A stretch of 64,000 bases of DNA. Source: Ferruginibacter sp. GTDB lineage: Bacteria; Bacteroidota; Bacteroidia; Chitinophagales; Chitinophagaceae. Location: the NCBI GenBank assembly GCA_025963635.1, contig JAOQAK010000075.1, forward strand, positions 1 through 64,000. Reading direction: 5' to 3'. The notes under the pieces are model-generated. The model did not search any database. It was given only the letters and a program-made list of their open reading frames with translations, and was not told where the DNA came from. The position numbers and the translations under genes are program-made. Position 1 is the first letter of the stretch. Each line of letters begins with the position of its first letter. Positions 20,501 to 28,420 of this stretch are shown in pieces.

Positions 20501-23500
20501 CCTCTTGATATAATTGCACAGCAAAACGAGGTTGAACCAGGACAAAAAATAAAATACCTGATTAAAACAGGTTTCAACAATATCTGGCTGATCCATACAC
20601 TCAATAAAATGGATGATTCTCACAGCACCACTTATCAAACCATTCAGCCAAACAAACCTTTCGAAAATGAAATTGATGTAAATGAAAAAGATCGGGGAGG
20701 TATGGCGCTGAGTTATGTTTTTGTACAACACAACCGGGTTTATAAAGGAGAAGAAAGTTTTTCCATTCCATGGGACAATAAGGAACTGTCAATTAATTAT
20801 CAAACGTTCAGGGATAAGATATTGCCGGGAGCCGAAGAAAAATGGACTGCCAAAATAAGCGGTAACAAGGGTGAAAAAGTATCAGCGGAAATGTTGGTAA
20901 GTATGTACGATGCAAGCCTTGATCAATTTAAACCGCAAAACTGGACTGCCTTGAATATCTGGCCGGGGCTGCAAAACAGAATACAATGGACGGAGAATGG
21001 TTTTAGTGTAATTAATTCAGACGAATACAACAGGATGAACTTCCAATACTTAAGTCCTGTTCCTAAATTATACGACAGGTTGCTACCGGTTTACCTCGAA
21101 AACGCGTTGGGAGATGTGGTGGTAGTTGGATATGGAAGTACAAAACGAAAGAGTGTAACGGGCAGTGTTGCTGAGATTAGTAATGACGCGATGGCTGCCC
21201 CGCAGGCAAATCAAATGCTGGCTGGAAGAGTTGCGGGAGTCGTAACAGATGAAAAAGAACAAATAGTTGCAGACTCTACGGGCATAGCAAACAACATTTC
21301 ACCGGAATTAAACAACAGCAATGTACAGGTGCGAAAAAATTTCAATGAAACAGCCTTCTTCTTTCCTGATCTTACAACAGATGCAGATGGAAATGTATCA
21401 TTTACTTTCACGATACCTGAAGCATTAACAGAATGGAAACTGATGACCTTAGCTCATACCAAAAACCTGGCAAGTGGCTATTCAGAAAAAAAAGTAGTTA
21501 CTCAAAAACCATTAATGATACAGCCGAATGCGCCACGGTTTATAAGGGAAGGCGATCGGATGGAATTTAGTGCGAAAATTGTAAACCTGAGTGAAACTGA
21601 AATTACCGGAACCGCTCAACTCGAATTATTAGACGCAGCATCGGGCAAGTCGATCGATGGATGGTTTAAGAATGTTTTTCCAAACCAATATTTCACGGTG
21701 GCAGCAGGCCAGAGCGTAGCAGTTAAGTTTCCCATGGAAGTGCCTTTTAATTTTAATTCAGCCATCACTTACCGGGTACTCGCCAAATCATCGGCTAACG
21801 CCGCTTTAAAAGAGCTGAGTAATTTTTCTGATGGCGAAGAAGCGCCCCTACCCGTATTAACTAACCGGATGCTTGTTACCGAAAGCATGCCCATCAACTT
21901 ACGCAATACCAGTAATAAAGATTTCACATTTGAGAAGCTACTTAACAGCGGCAAAAGCAATACCATCAGCAATCATTCAGTAACGGTTGAGTACACATCT
22001 AATCCTGCCTGGTACGCAGTTCAGGCACTTCCTTATTTGATGGAGTATCCATTCGATTGTGCAGAACAAACATTTAACCGATATTATGCCAATACCCTGG
22101 CGACTCATATTAGCAATTCGATGCCCAAAATAAAGGAGGTTTTTGAAAAATGGAAAAATGCGGATACCAGTGCACTGTTAAGTAACCTGCAAAAAAATGA
22201 AGAATTAAAGGCAGTCCTGTTACAGGAAACTCCGTGGGTGTTGAATGCGCAAAATGAAACCCAGCAAAAGAAAAATGTCGCCCTACTGTTCGACATGGTA
22301 AAAATGGGAGCCGAAACAGGTAAAGCGCTCGCCAAGTTAAAAGAATTACAAAGTCCGAATGGCGGTTTCGTTTGGTTCAAAGGCGGTCCTGACGACAGGT
22401 ACATGACACAATACATCCTGACAGGCATTGGTCACCTTCGGAAATTAAATGCACTTTCAGCAAGTGATTATGATAAACTCAAGGGAGTGGTAGATAAGGC
22501 GATCCCCTATCTCGACCGGAAAATCCAGGGAGATTATGAGAATTTGCTAAGAAGCAAGACAAATCTAAAAAATAATAATCTTGGTACGTTGGCAATTCAA
22601 TATTTGTACATGAGGAGTTTTTTTAAAGAATATGCTATCTCGGCTTTTGAACAAACAGCTTATACCTATTATCATGAGCAGGCAAAAAAATATTGGCTGA
22701 ACAATGAAAAATACCTGCAGGCGATGATTGCCCTTGCCCTGTATCGTACCAATGATCCTGCAACTTCCAAAGCGATCATTCAATCGTTAAAAGAAAACTC
22801 CATCAATAAGGAAGAAATGGGAATGTATTGGAAAGAATGGACTGCGGGTAACAACTATTACTGGCACCAGGCACCTATTGAAAGCCAGGCATTAATGATA
22901 GAAGCATTTACCGATATTGATAAAAATACCAATACGATAAACGATCTAAAAACCTGGTTGCTGAAACAAAAGCAAACTCAAAACTGGAGAACCACCAGGG
23001 CCACTGCCGAAGCTTGCTATGCTTTATTGTTATCCGGAAGCAATTGGTTAAATGAAGAAACATCGGTAGAAATCAAATTGGGTAACACGCTTATTAAAAG
23101 CACCGACAATACAACCGAAGCAGGAACCGGATACTTCAAAAAAACAATTCAAGGCGAAAATGTAAAACCAGCAATGGGCAATATCTCAGTAACGATCAAT
23201 TTAACACGAACTAAGACCCCCCCGCTAGCTAGCGGGGGCAGGGGGGCATGGGGCGCCGTTTACTGGCAATATTTTGAAGACCTTGAGAAGATATCTACTG
23301 CAGCCACGCCATTGCAATTGAATAAAAAACTCTTTATCGAAAAGAACACCGACAAAGGACCCGTATTGGAGGCAATCAGCGATGGAGCTGGCCTAAAAGT
23401 AGGCGACAAGGTGAAAGTTCGGATTGAATTGCGGGTCGACCGTGACATGGAATATGTACACATGAAGGATATGCGGGCAGCTTGTATGGAACCGGTAAAT

Positions 23501-23743
23501 GTGATCAGCGATTATAAATACCAGGGTGGATTAGGTTATTACGAAAGCACAAAGGATGCCAGTACCAACTTTTTCTTCGGTTGGTTGCCGAGAGGCACTT
23601 ACGTATTTGAATATGCCATGTTTGTGACACATTCAGGAAATTTCAGTAACGGCATAACAACCATCCAGTGTATGTATGCTCCCGAATTTACAAGCCATAG
23701 TGAAGGAATCAGGGTGAGTGTGGAAAACCGGCCCGCTCCTTAA
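17576..23743 (+). CDS. Alpha-2-macroglobulin family protein with internal SusC/RagA plug-like signature
   Basis: Signal peptide MFLKKLPLLLLVITTLFTTLSAQ; MG2 motif FLFTDRSIYRPGQTIYFKGI; thioester-type CAEQ; about 2055 aa from this start. The ORF track begins upstream at 17450. Confidence 0.9.
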   Translation: MFLKKLPLLLLVITTLFTTLSAQTKTDYSVNWKKVEAFEQKGLTKSALAEVMTIYALAIKDNNDAQQIKSSMYQIRYRTMIEEGSRESNVFFIDTLIEKAKTPAKNILQSMQAELLWQYMKNNRYKFYNRTKVVEENSKDISTWSLDKLHATISHLYKASLSNENKLKETKLEGFDPIIVKGQNTRQLRPTLYDFLAHRALAYFINDERLLTNPSYYFTINDPKAFAPVAEFIHASFSTKDTASLHYKAILLLQQILQFHLNDNDRDALLDADLVRLNFIYQYAINENKTKLFEAALQNVEDKYAGNPGIAQAIYLRAMIYFNKGQNYQANINPADQYETKRAKELCEAVIKKYPKTEGAVNCQNLLNQIFQPSLNLQTEKVNVPNQPFRTLVNFKNAKSIYFRVIKTSKEDIKKLDQSNYDKLWSAITALKSIKNWELSMPDLQDYQPHATEIKIDALPNGMYYILASIDKDFSLQKNIIAKQLTYISNISYVHNNNNEYNVLHRESGQPLANTQVQVWETKYNYNTNRNEAVKAEAYTTDKNGYFKLRQAAQYRNIDLQLTTKNDELFMDENNYSYNYNTYTEPGKPVTFLFTDRSIYRPGQTIYFKGIVIKKSDQAAATSIIPGFKTVLILKDANGQKIKELSLQTNNFGSYHGSFTLPENGMNGQFSLFDTITLANYFFNVEEYKRPKFFVEVSKPTGTYRLFDSIKVTGFAKGYAGNALDGATVKYRVTRKVRYQPWWYAVNYGYGRRIMPPGRSSDEMEITNGEIMTGSDGKFHITFKALPDESINKKDQPTFYYEVSADITDLNGETRSGTTSVAVAYQSIQLNIDIADKLTTDSIKNLKIRSSNINDIFEKAKVNVTIHKLKSPNKIFRERFWEMPDLFVMSKDEYEGYFPYDIYKDEDQPSKWLTGEKVLDTTDSTNINGNWPLGKNTLSAGWYKITATTRDKYGEEVISTKFILLQDERAATSETPLDIIAQQNEVEPGQKIKYLIKTGFNNIWLIHTLNKMDDSHSTTYQTIQPNKPFENEIDVNEKDRGGMALSYVFVQHNRVYKGEESFSIPWDNKELSINYQTFRDKILPGAEEKWTAKISGNKGEKVSAEMLVSMYDASLDQFKPQNWTALNIWPGLQNRIQWTENGFSVINSDEYNRMNFQYLSPVPKLYDRLLPVYLENALGDVVVVGYGSTKRKSVTGSVAEISNDAMAAPQANQMLAGRVAGVVTDEKEQIVADSTGIANNISPELNNSNVQVRKNFNETAFFFPDLTTDADGNVSFTFTIPEALTEWKLMTLAHTKNLASGYSEKKVVTQKPLMIQPNAPRFIREGDRMEFSAKIVNLSETEITGTAQLELLDAASGKSIDGWFKNVFPNQYFTVAAGQSVAVKFPMEVPFNFNSAITYRVLAKSSANAALKELSNFSDGEEAPLPVLTNRMLVTESMPINLRNTSNKDFTFEKLLNSGKSNTISNHSVTVEYTSNPAWYAVQALPYLMEYPFDCAEQTFNRYYANTLATHISNSMPKIKEVFEKWKNADTSALLSNLQKNEELKAVLLQETPWVLNAQNETQQKKNVALLFDMVKMGAETGKALAKLKELQSPNGGFVWFKGGPDDRYMTQYILTGIGHLRKLNALSASDYDKLKGVVDKAIPYLDRKIQGDYENLLRSKTNLKNNNLGTLAIQYLYMRSFFKEYAISAFEQTAYTYYHEQAKKYWLNNEKYLQAMIALALYRTNDPATSKAIIQSLKENSINKEEMGMYWKEWTAGNNYYWHQAPIESQALMIEAFTDIDKNTNTINDLKTWLLKQKQTQNWRTTRATAEACYALLLSGSNWLNEETSVEIKLGNTLIKSTDNTTEAGTGYFKKTIQGENVKPAMGNISVTINLTRTKTPPLASGGRGAWGAVYWQYFEDLEKISTAATPLQLNKKLFIEKNTDKGPVLEAISDGAGLKVGDKVKVRIELRVDRDMEYVHMKDMRAACMEPVNVISDYKYQGGLGYYESTKDASTNFFFGWLPRGTYVFEYAMFVTHSGNFSNGITTIQCMYAPEFTSHSEGIRVSVENRPAP
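21111..21250 (+). other. SusC/RagA TonB-dependent receptor plug-like segment within the A2M protein
   Basis: Encodes GDVVVVGYGSTKRKSVTGSVAEISNDAMAAPQANQMLAGRVAGVVT, closely resembling the SusC/RagA signature EVVVVGYGxQKK..TGSV...LxGRxAGVxV. Confidence 0.85.
22058..22069 (+). other. Thioester motif codons (Cys-Ala-Glu-Gln) of A2M
   Basis: tgt gca gaa caa in YPFDCAEQTFNRYY. Confidence 0.75.
23217..23255. repeat. C/G-rich palindromic insert within the A2M coding sequence
   Basis: ccCCCCCGCTAGCTAGCGGGGGcaggggggcatggggc; 23219-23238 is a perfect 20-bp palindrome; encodes TPPLASGGRGAWG in frame. Confidence 0.8.
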
Positions 23744-23806
23744 TCAGTGATCACTTTCACATGATAAATTACTAACAAGCAAGAAGTAAAGATCAACTTT
23801 TGTTCA

Positions 23807-23884
23807 CAAGCATTTGTTTTTCAATGGATCATCGTTGTGTCACTCCCTTGTACATTTCCAGCAACGGGGAGCAAGGAACCGTCG
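23807..23884. repeat. Dispersed 78-bp repeat, copy B
   Basis: Same family as 13224-13301; lies between A2M and rpsF. Confidence 0.8.
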
Positions 23885-23941
23885 CGGGGAAGCAGGCGTC
23901 AAATTATCCATTATCAAATAACGAATTATCCATTAATTCCT

Positions 23942-23949
23942 TACCTTTG
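23942..23949 (+). promoter_or_regulatory. Bacteroidota -7 element upstream of rpsF operon
   Basis: TACCTTTG matches TAnnTTTG about 60 nt upstream of rpsF. Confidence 0.5.
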
Positions 23950-24008
23950 CAGCCCCTTAGTCAAAATGTTAAGGGAATTAATTAATTTTTAAACTAAAAA
24001 TCAGGGAA

Positions 24009-24365
24009 ATGAACAACTACGAATTGATGGTGATTTTTACCCCTGTGCTGTCTGAAGAGGAATATAAAGCCGCTCAGAACAAATTTGCCGCGATTGTCAC
24101 AGACAACGATGGCGAAATAGTGCACACCAATCCCTGGGGACTAAAATCACTGGCCTACCCTATTGCCAAAAAGACCACTGGTCTGTATTGGGTGATGGAG
24201 TACAAAGCGCCAACCAGCTTCAATGAAAAGTTGAAAACTCAACTTTTACGTGACGAATCAGTAATGCGTCACATGTATACTGTACTCGATAAATACGCCG
24301 TCGATTACAACAACAAAAAGAGAAGTGGCGGAAAATTTTCACCTAACGAAAAAGCGGAGGCATAA
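24009..24365 (+). CDS. rpsF: 30S ribosomal protein S6
   Basis: [20 protein letters not shown]...[30 protein letters not shown]. Confidence 0.96.
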   Translation: MNNYELMVIFTPVLSEEEYKAAQNKFAAIVTDNDGEIVHTNPWGLKSLAYPIAKKTTGLYWVMEYKAPTSFNEKLKTQLLRDESVMRHMYTVLDKYAVDYNNKKRSGGKFSPNEKAEA

Positions 24366-24367
24366 TC

Positions 24368-24634
24368 ATGGCAAAACCAAACGAGATCAAATATCTCACA
24401 GCGATTAAAGCTGAAAAGCGTCCAAAGAAATATTGCCGATTTAAAAAAATGGGTATCCATTATATTGATTATAAAGATGCCGATTTTTTGAAAAAATTCC
24501 TGAACGAACAAGGTAAATTATTGCCACGTCGCCTTACCGGGAACTCTTTGAAGTTTCAGCGTAAAGTGGGTGAAGCAGTAAAAAAAGCCCGTCAAATGGC
24601 CATCCTGCCTTACGTTACAGATCTTTTGAAATAA
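24368..24634 (+). CDS. rpsR: 30S ribosomal protein S18
   Basis: [66 protein letters not shown]. Confidence 0.97.
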   Translation: MAKPNEIKYLTAIKAEKRPKKYCRFKKMGIHYIDYKDADFLKKFLNEQGKLLPRRLTGNSLKFQRKVGEAVKKARQMAILPYVTDLLK

Positions 24635-24711
24635 AATTTTTCACCACCCTAATTCCATCTTTGGTATGAAAGTCCCGGAAGTATTCGGGATTGGGTAAAA
24701 ATGCAAACATC

Positions 24712-25158
24712 ATGCAGGTAATATTAATACAAGACGTTAACAATCTCGGCGGCATCAATGAGTTGGTAACTGTAAAAAATGGTTACGGACGTAACTATTT
24801 GATTCCTTCTAAACTTGCTATTGAGGCTAGTCCCAGTAACCTGAAACAAAGGGAAGAAAAAGTAAAGCAACAAGCTAAAAAAGAAGCCAAATTATTGGCT
24901 GAAATCAATAGCGTGATTGCAACTTTAACCAGTTCTCCGCTAAAAATTGGTGCGAAGACCGGTACAAGTGGTAAAATATTTGGTAGTGTAACTTCCGTAC
25001 AAATTGCACGTGCAATCAGGGAGCAAAAGGGCTACGAAATTGATCGCCGCAGAATCACTATTCTTGATGACGTTAAAGAATTAGGTAGCTACAAAGCGAA
25101 AATTGATTTCGGCAATGGTAATGATTGCGAGGTTGAATTTGAAGTAGTCGCTGAATAA
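24712..25158 (+). CDS. rplI: 50S ribosomal protein L9
   Basis: MQVILIQDVNNLGGINELVTVKNGYGRNYLIPSKLA; true start at 24712 rather than the TTG at 24691. Confidence 0.97.
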   Translation: MQVILIQDVNNLGGINELVTVKNGYGRNYLIPSKLAIEASPSNLKQREEKVKQQAKKEAKLLAEINSVIATLTSSPLKIGAKTGTSGKIFGSVTSVQIARAIREQKGYEIDRRRITILDDVKELGSYKAKIDFGNGNDCEVEFEVVAE

Positions 25159-25182
25159 TATCAACAAACAAAAATAATTTTA

Positions 25183-25211
25183 GTCCGCTCAGTTTCTGGG
25201 CGGATTTTTTA
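25183..25211 (+). terminator. Rho-independent terminator after rplI
   Basis: tccgctcagtttctgggcggattttttatt. Confidence 0.7.
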
Positions 25212-25381
25212 TTGCGTTAATCAGTCAAAACTGTTCAGGAAATTATATCAACAGGTGGTTAAACTTGCTCGCCTGAAGAGAATTTCTCCGGCAACTCTAC
25301 AGCCAATTGGATGAACATTATTGTTTTTCTTTGTAATTCAGTTTGGCATCTAATTATCGGATATTTTAATACATACAGTGT

Positions 25382-25699
25382 ATGATTAAGAAGTCATTTG
25401 CCTCATTTTTATTAATCGTTTTTCTATCAGGTATCCTGTTTACTGATTGCAATAACGCTACAAAATCGATCCCTCCAAATACTGATACTATTCCAAAGAT
25501 TGCTCCGAAAAAGATGGGTATTCCTGGAAACTTCATTACTCAGACAAAAATCAGGTTTGACAGTACTATCATAAAAAAAAATTTGGATAGTTTCCAGAGG
25601 TTCAAAATATACAAAAAAGGCAAACTGGACTTCAGGAAAGATATCGATGACAGGAACAGCCGGCTGGCTAAAATGATATTTGAAAAGCCTGTTATATGA
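25382..25699 (+). CDS. Small putative lipoprotein/exported protein
   Basis: 105 aa with hydrophobic N-terminus and LFTDCNN (possible lipobox Cys); no family recognised. Confidence 0.5.
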   Translation: MIKKSFASFLLIVFLSGILFTDCNNATKSIPPNTDTIPKIAPKKMGIPGNFITQTKIRFDSTIIKKNLDSFQRFKIYKKGKLDFRKDIDDRNSRLAKMIFEKPVI

Positions 25700-25714
25700 A
25701 TTTTTGCGAAAAGC

Positions 25715-25744
25715 TTTGTTTTTTTAAATAAATTGCTACATTTG
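25715..25744 (+). promoter_or_regulatory. Bacteroidota-type promoter of the RRM protein gene
   Basis: TTTG (25715-25718), 18-nt spacer, TACATTTG (25737-25744); matches TTTG-N17-23-TAnnTTTG. Confidence 0.7.
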
Positions 25745-25866
25745 TAATGCTTTAATGGTTTTAGTCTTTCGTCGTTAGCTGATAGTACTCTTTTTAGATG
25801 TCCGTTTTCAGTTCATTGTACTAACTAAGTCATTACTGTTTTTATTAATTTTTAAACGTTTTTACA

Positions 25867-26313
25867 ATGAACATTTATGTAGGTAATCTTAGTTGGACAA
25901 TGACCGACGACGATCTCAGCAACTTATTTACTCAATATGGCAGCGTAACCAGTGCTAAAATATTGAAAGACAAAATGAACGGCCGTAGCAAGGGCTTTGG
26001 TTTCGTTGAAATGGAAGATGACGAAGCAGCGAAAACTGCCATCGCCAATTTAAACGAGAGCGAAGTACAGGGCCGCAAGTTAATCGTTAATGAATCTCAG
26101 CCACGTCAGGAAGGTGGTGCCGGTGCCGGTGGATTTAAAAAACGCAGTTTCGGTGGTAGCAGCAGCGGCGGAAGTGGCGGCGGCTATAAAAAAAGTGGCG
26201 GTAGCGGCGGCTATGGCGGTGGCGGTGGAAGAAGCGGCGGTAGCGGTGGTTATGGCGGCAGCGGTGGTGGAAGAAGCGGCGGTAGCGGCGGTGGTTACAA
26301 TAGGGATTATTGA
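25867..26313 (+). CDS. RNA-binding protein with RRM domain and Gly-rich tail
   Basis: MNIYVGNLSWTMTDDDLSNLFTQYGSVTSAKILKDKMNGRSKGFGFVEM (RNP1/RNP2), then GGSGGGYKKSGGSGGYGGGGG. Confidence 0.95.
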   Translation: MNIYVGNLSWTMTDDDLSNLFTQYGSVTSAKILKDKMNGRSKGFGFVEMEDDEAAKTAIANLNESEVQGRKLIVNESQPRQEGGAGAGGFKKRSFGGSSSGGSGGGYKKSGGSGGYGGGGGRSGGSGGYGGSGGGRSGGSGGGYNRDY

Positions 26314-26337
26314 TCAATCAACCCTTGCAATAAAATT

Positions 26338-26370
26338 AATCCCCCGTTTAATACGGGGGATTTTGTGTTT
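26338..26370 (+). terminator. Rho-independent terminator after the RRM gene
   Basis: aatcccccgtttaatacgggggattttgtgttt. Confidence 0.8.
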
Positions 26371-26609
26371 CAGAGATAAGCCGCCTTTTGAGAGGCTTGT
26401 AAAAAATCGTGCACCAAAGAGGTAGATAATTTATAGTTTATTATATATGATTTGGCTGATTACATTTTTTATAAAAGGCGATAGTTGTCACCTTTCTTTT
26501 GAAAATTACAAAAATCCATATTGAAATTAAATACCAATTCTTCTTTTTCAAACCCTTTTTATGCCGGTTAAACTTCGCTACATGAACAAAGGAAGCCGGC
26601 CACGACAAC

Positions 26610-27884
26610 CTATTGCTGAACTACCGCTTTTTGTACACGTGTTGTATTATCGGGCGCTTTAATTTCCAATTGGTAAATTCCCCCGCTTAACCTATTTGTA
26701 AACAAGGTTTGGGAGACGTTACTCACGTTTACAGCAAATTTGCCCGTGTACACCACCTGCCCGTTATTATTCATCAATCTTACCTGGTAAACACCGGTGG
26801 GCTGATTGGTGAACTGCAAATTAATTGTATTCCCCCGGATAGGATTTGGATATATGGTTATAGATCCGTCGGATTTTGCTGAAGCGACCTTTATTATAAT
26901 GCTGAATTTTTGTGAACCATCGCGATCCACACTTTTTATGCGGTAGAAATTATTTCCCCCGGCCGGCTTATCATCTACCCAGGAGTAGCTGTTATATGCG
27001 TTGTTCGTCTTAGAAACATCTATTGAATTCACCTTAGTGAAATCAATACCGGTTGTTGAATGCTCCACTTCGTATTTCAGAACATTAATTTCATTCTCAG
27101 CTTTCCAGCCTATTGATATTTTATTATTCTGCTGGAATCCTTCTAACGATGTAAAGGTTACCGGTAAGGTTGTAGGCACAAGGTTGGCCCGGAAAATGAT
27201 CCTGAATCTGTTTACATCAGCTGAAGCTGCATCGGTATTCACTGAAAAATTAATTTTTGTATTTCCGCTGAGGGTAAGCAGCGTGCTCGTGCCCAGGTAA
27301 GCGTCTTCCAAAGCAGCCTGCATTCCGGGATGATTCAAACTGATCGTTATAAATTCCAGTTGATAGGCCCGCCGGGTCGTTTTCCAAAGTTTAAAATATA
27401 ATGTGTCGCTTATGTAAATCAACGGCCTTCTCTCAATAGCCAGAATAGTTCCGTAACGGGATAAGCCGAGGTTTTCATTGGGATTAGTGAACTTGTAAGC
27501 GTCTTCTAAAGTAACGATATCATGAAATAAATTATTGTACTCTGTCAGAACCCCGTCGGCCAGACGGGTGGTATTGTCGGCATTTAAAAGATAAAGATTG
27601 GTTCTGATACTTTCCGATGTTAAAGGAGAATAGGTGTTCCTCAATGCGGACGAGTGATGAATATTTAGCGAAAAAGGAGCTGTATAATTTTTAGTTTCGA
27701 CGGAAAAAGATGCGAGCGAGATAACGCTAAATAATCCCATCCAAAAGCAAGTATAAAAAGAATAATAAGATCTGTTGCAAGATGGTAAAACAAAGCCAAA
27801 TAGTTGATGGGTAGATTTTTGGGGTTCCATAGGCTTTAATTGATTTATTAGGATATCTAAAGTAAGTGTGCTACACTTAACCAT
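26610..27884 (-). CDS. Secreted protein with T9SS-type C-terminal sorting domain
   Basis: C-terminus SDGSITIYPNPIRGNTINLQFTNQPTGVYQVRLMNNNGQVVYTGKF...GGIYQLEIKAPDNTTRVQKAVVQQ; the true start may lie further in (e.g. MEPQKST). Confidence 0.8.
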   Translation of the reverse strand: MVKCSTLTLDILINQLKPMEPQKSTHQLFGFVLPSCNRSYYSFYTCFWMGLFSVISLASFSVETKNYTAPFSLNIHHSSALRNTYSPLTSESIRTNLYLLNADNTTRLADGVLTEYNNLFHDIVTLEDAYKFTNPNENLGLSRYGTILAIERRPLIYISDTLYFKLWKTTRRAYQLEFITISLNHPGMQAALEDAYLGTSTLLTLSGNTKINFSVNTDAASADVNRFRIIFRANLVPTTLPVTFTSLEGFQQNNKISIGWKAENEINVLKYEVEHSTTGIDFTKVNSIDVSKTNNAYNSYSWVDDKPAGGNNFYRIKSVDRDGSQKFSIIIKVASAKSDGSITIYPNPIRGNTINLQFTNQPTGVYQVRLMNNNGQVVYTGKFAVNVSNVSQTLFTNRLSGGIYQLEIKAPDNTTRVQKAVVQQ

Positions 27885-28420
27885 AGTATAACGCTACTTG
27901 TATAAATATATTTTGCAATCCGGAGGGATTGTAAGATAAAGTCCGAAATCTTTTAATGAGAGGTGTTCATGAAGCACCAGGATGGCTGCTTAAAACGTGG
28001 AAGGGTACTTACAACGTGAAACGGCGGGGAACTGATACTTGACAGTTTGCACATGTGCAGATTTGGTTACTGCTTACTTCATAACATAGCTGTCGTCTCA
28101 GGATAATTATGTCCAGGCGTTTCAACAGCGCCTTATTCACTTGTATCCTGTACCACTATTGAATGGGACATCACAGAGAACTAATAACCGGTACGTTTTG
28201 AATGGGGAGGGAAAGAGGTACGAGATGAAGCCTTTGAATGGGAGAGACTATAAAACTGGACAGAGGAGTTCTTTAACAAGGGTATCCATTGCAGTTTATC
28301 CCTGCTTAAAAAGCATTTGGCTAAGCTAAGCTATTACAAAAACAAAGGAGTTGTAATTTTAAAGTTTGAAAACAAGTTAACTCAACTGGTATCCCTATCG
28401 TTAGCAGAACCCCTCGGGGC

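Noticed and set aside
20272-20604. 110-aa minus-strand ORF in A2M
   Set aside because: Antisense to the A2M gene; typical spurious six-frame ORF in a long gene.
26090-26425. 111-aa plus-strand ORF rich in Ala/Val
   Set aside because: Shadow frame of the Gly-rich repeats of the RRM gene (GGN codons read out of frame); the antisense 26135-26317 His/Arg-rich ORF is the same artefact.
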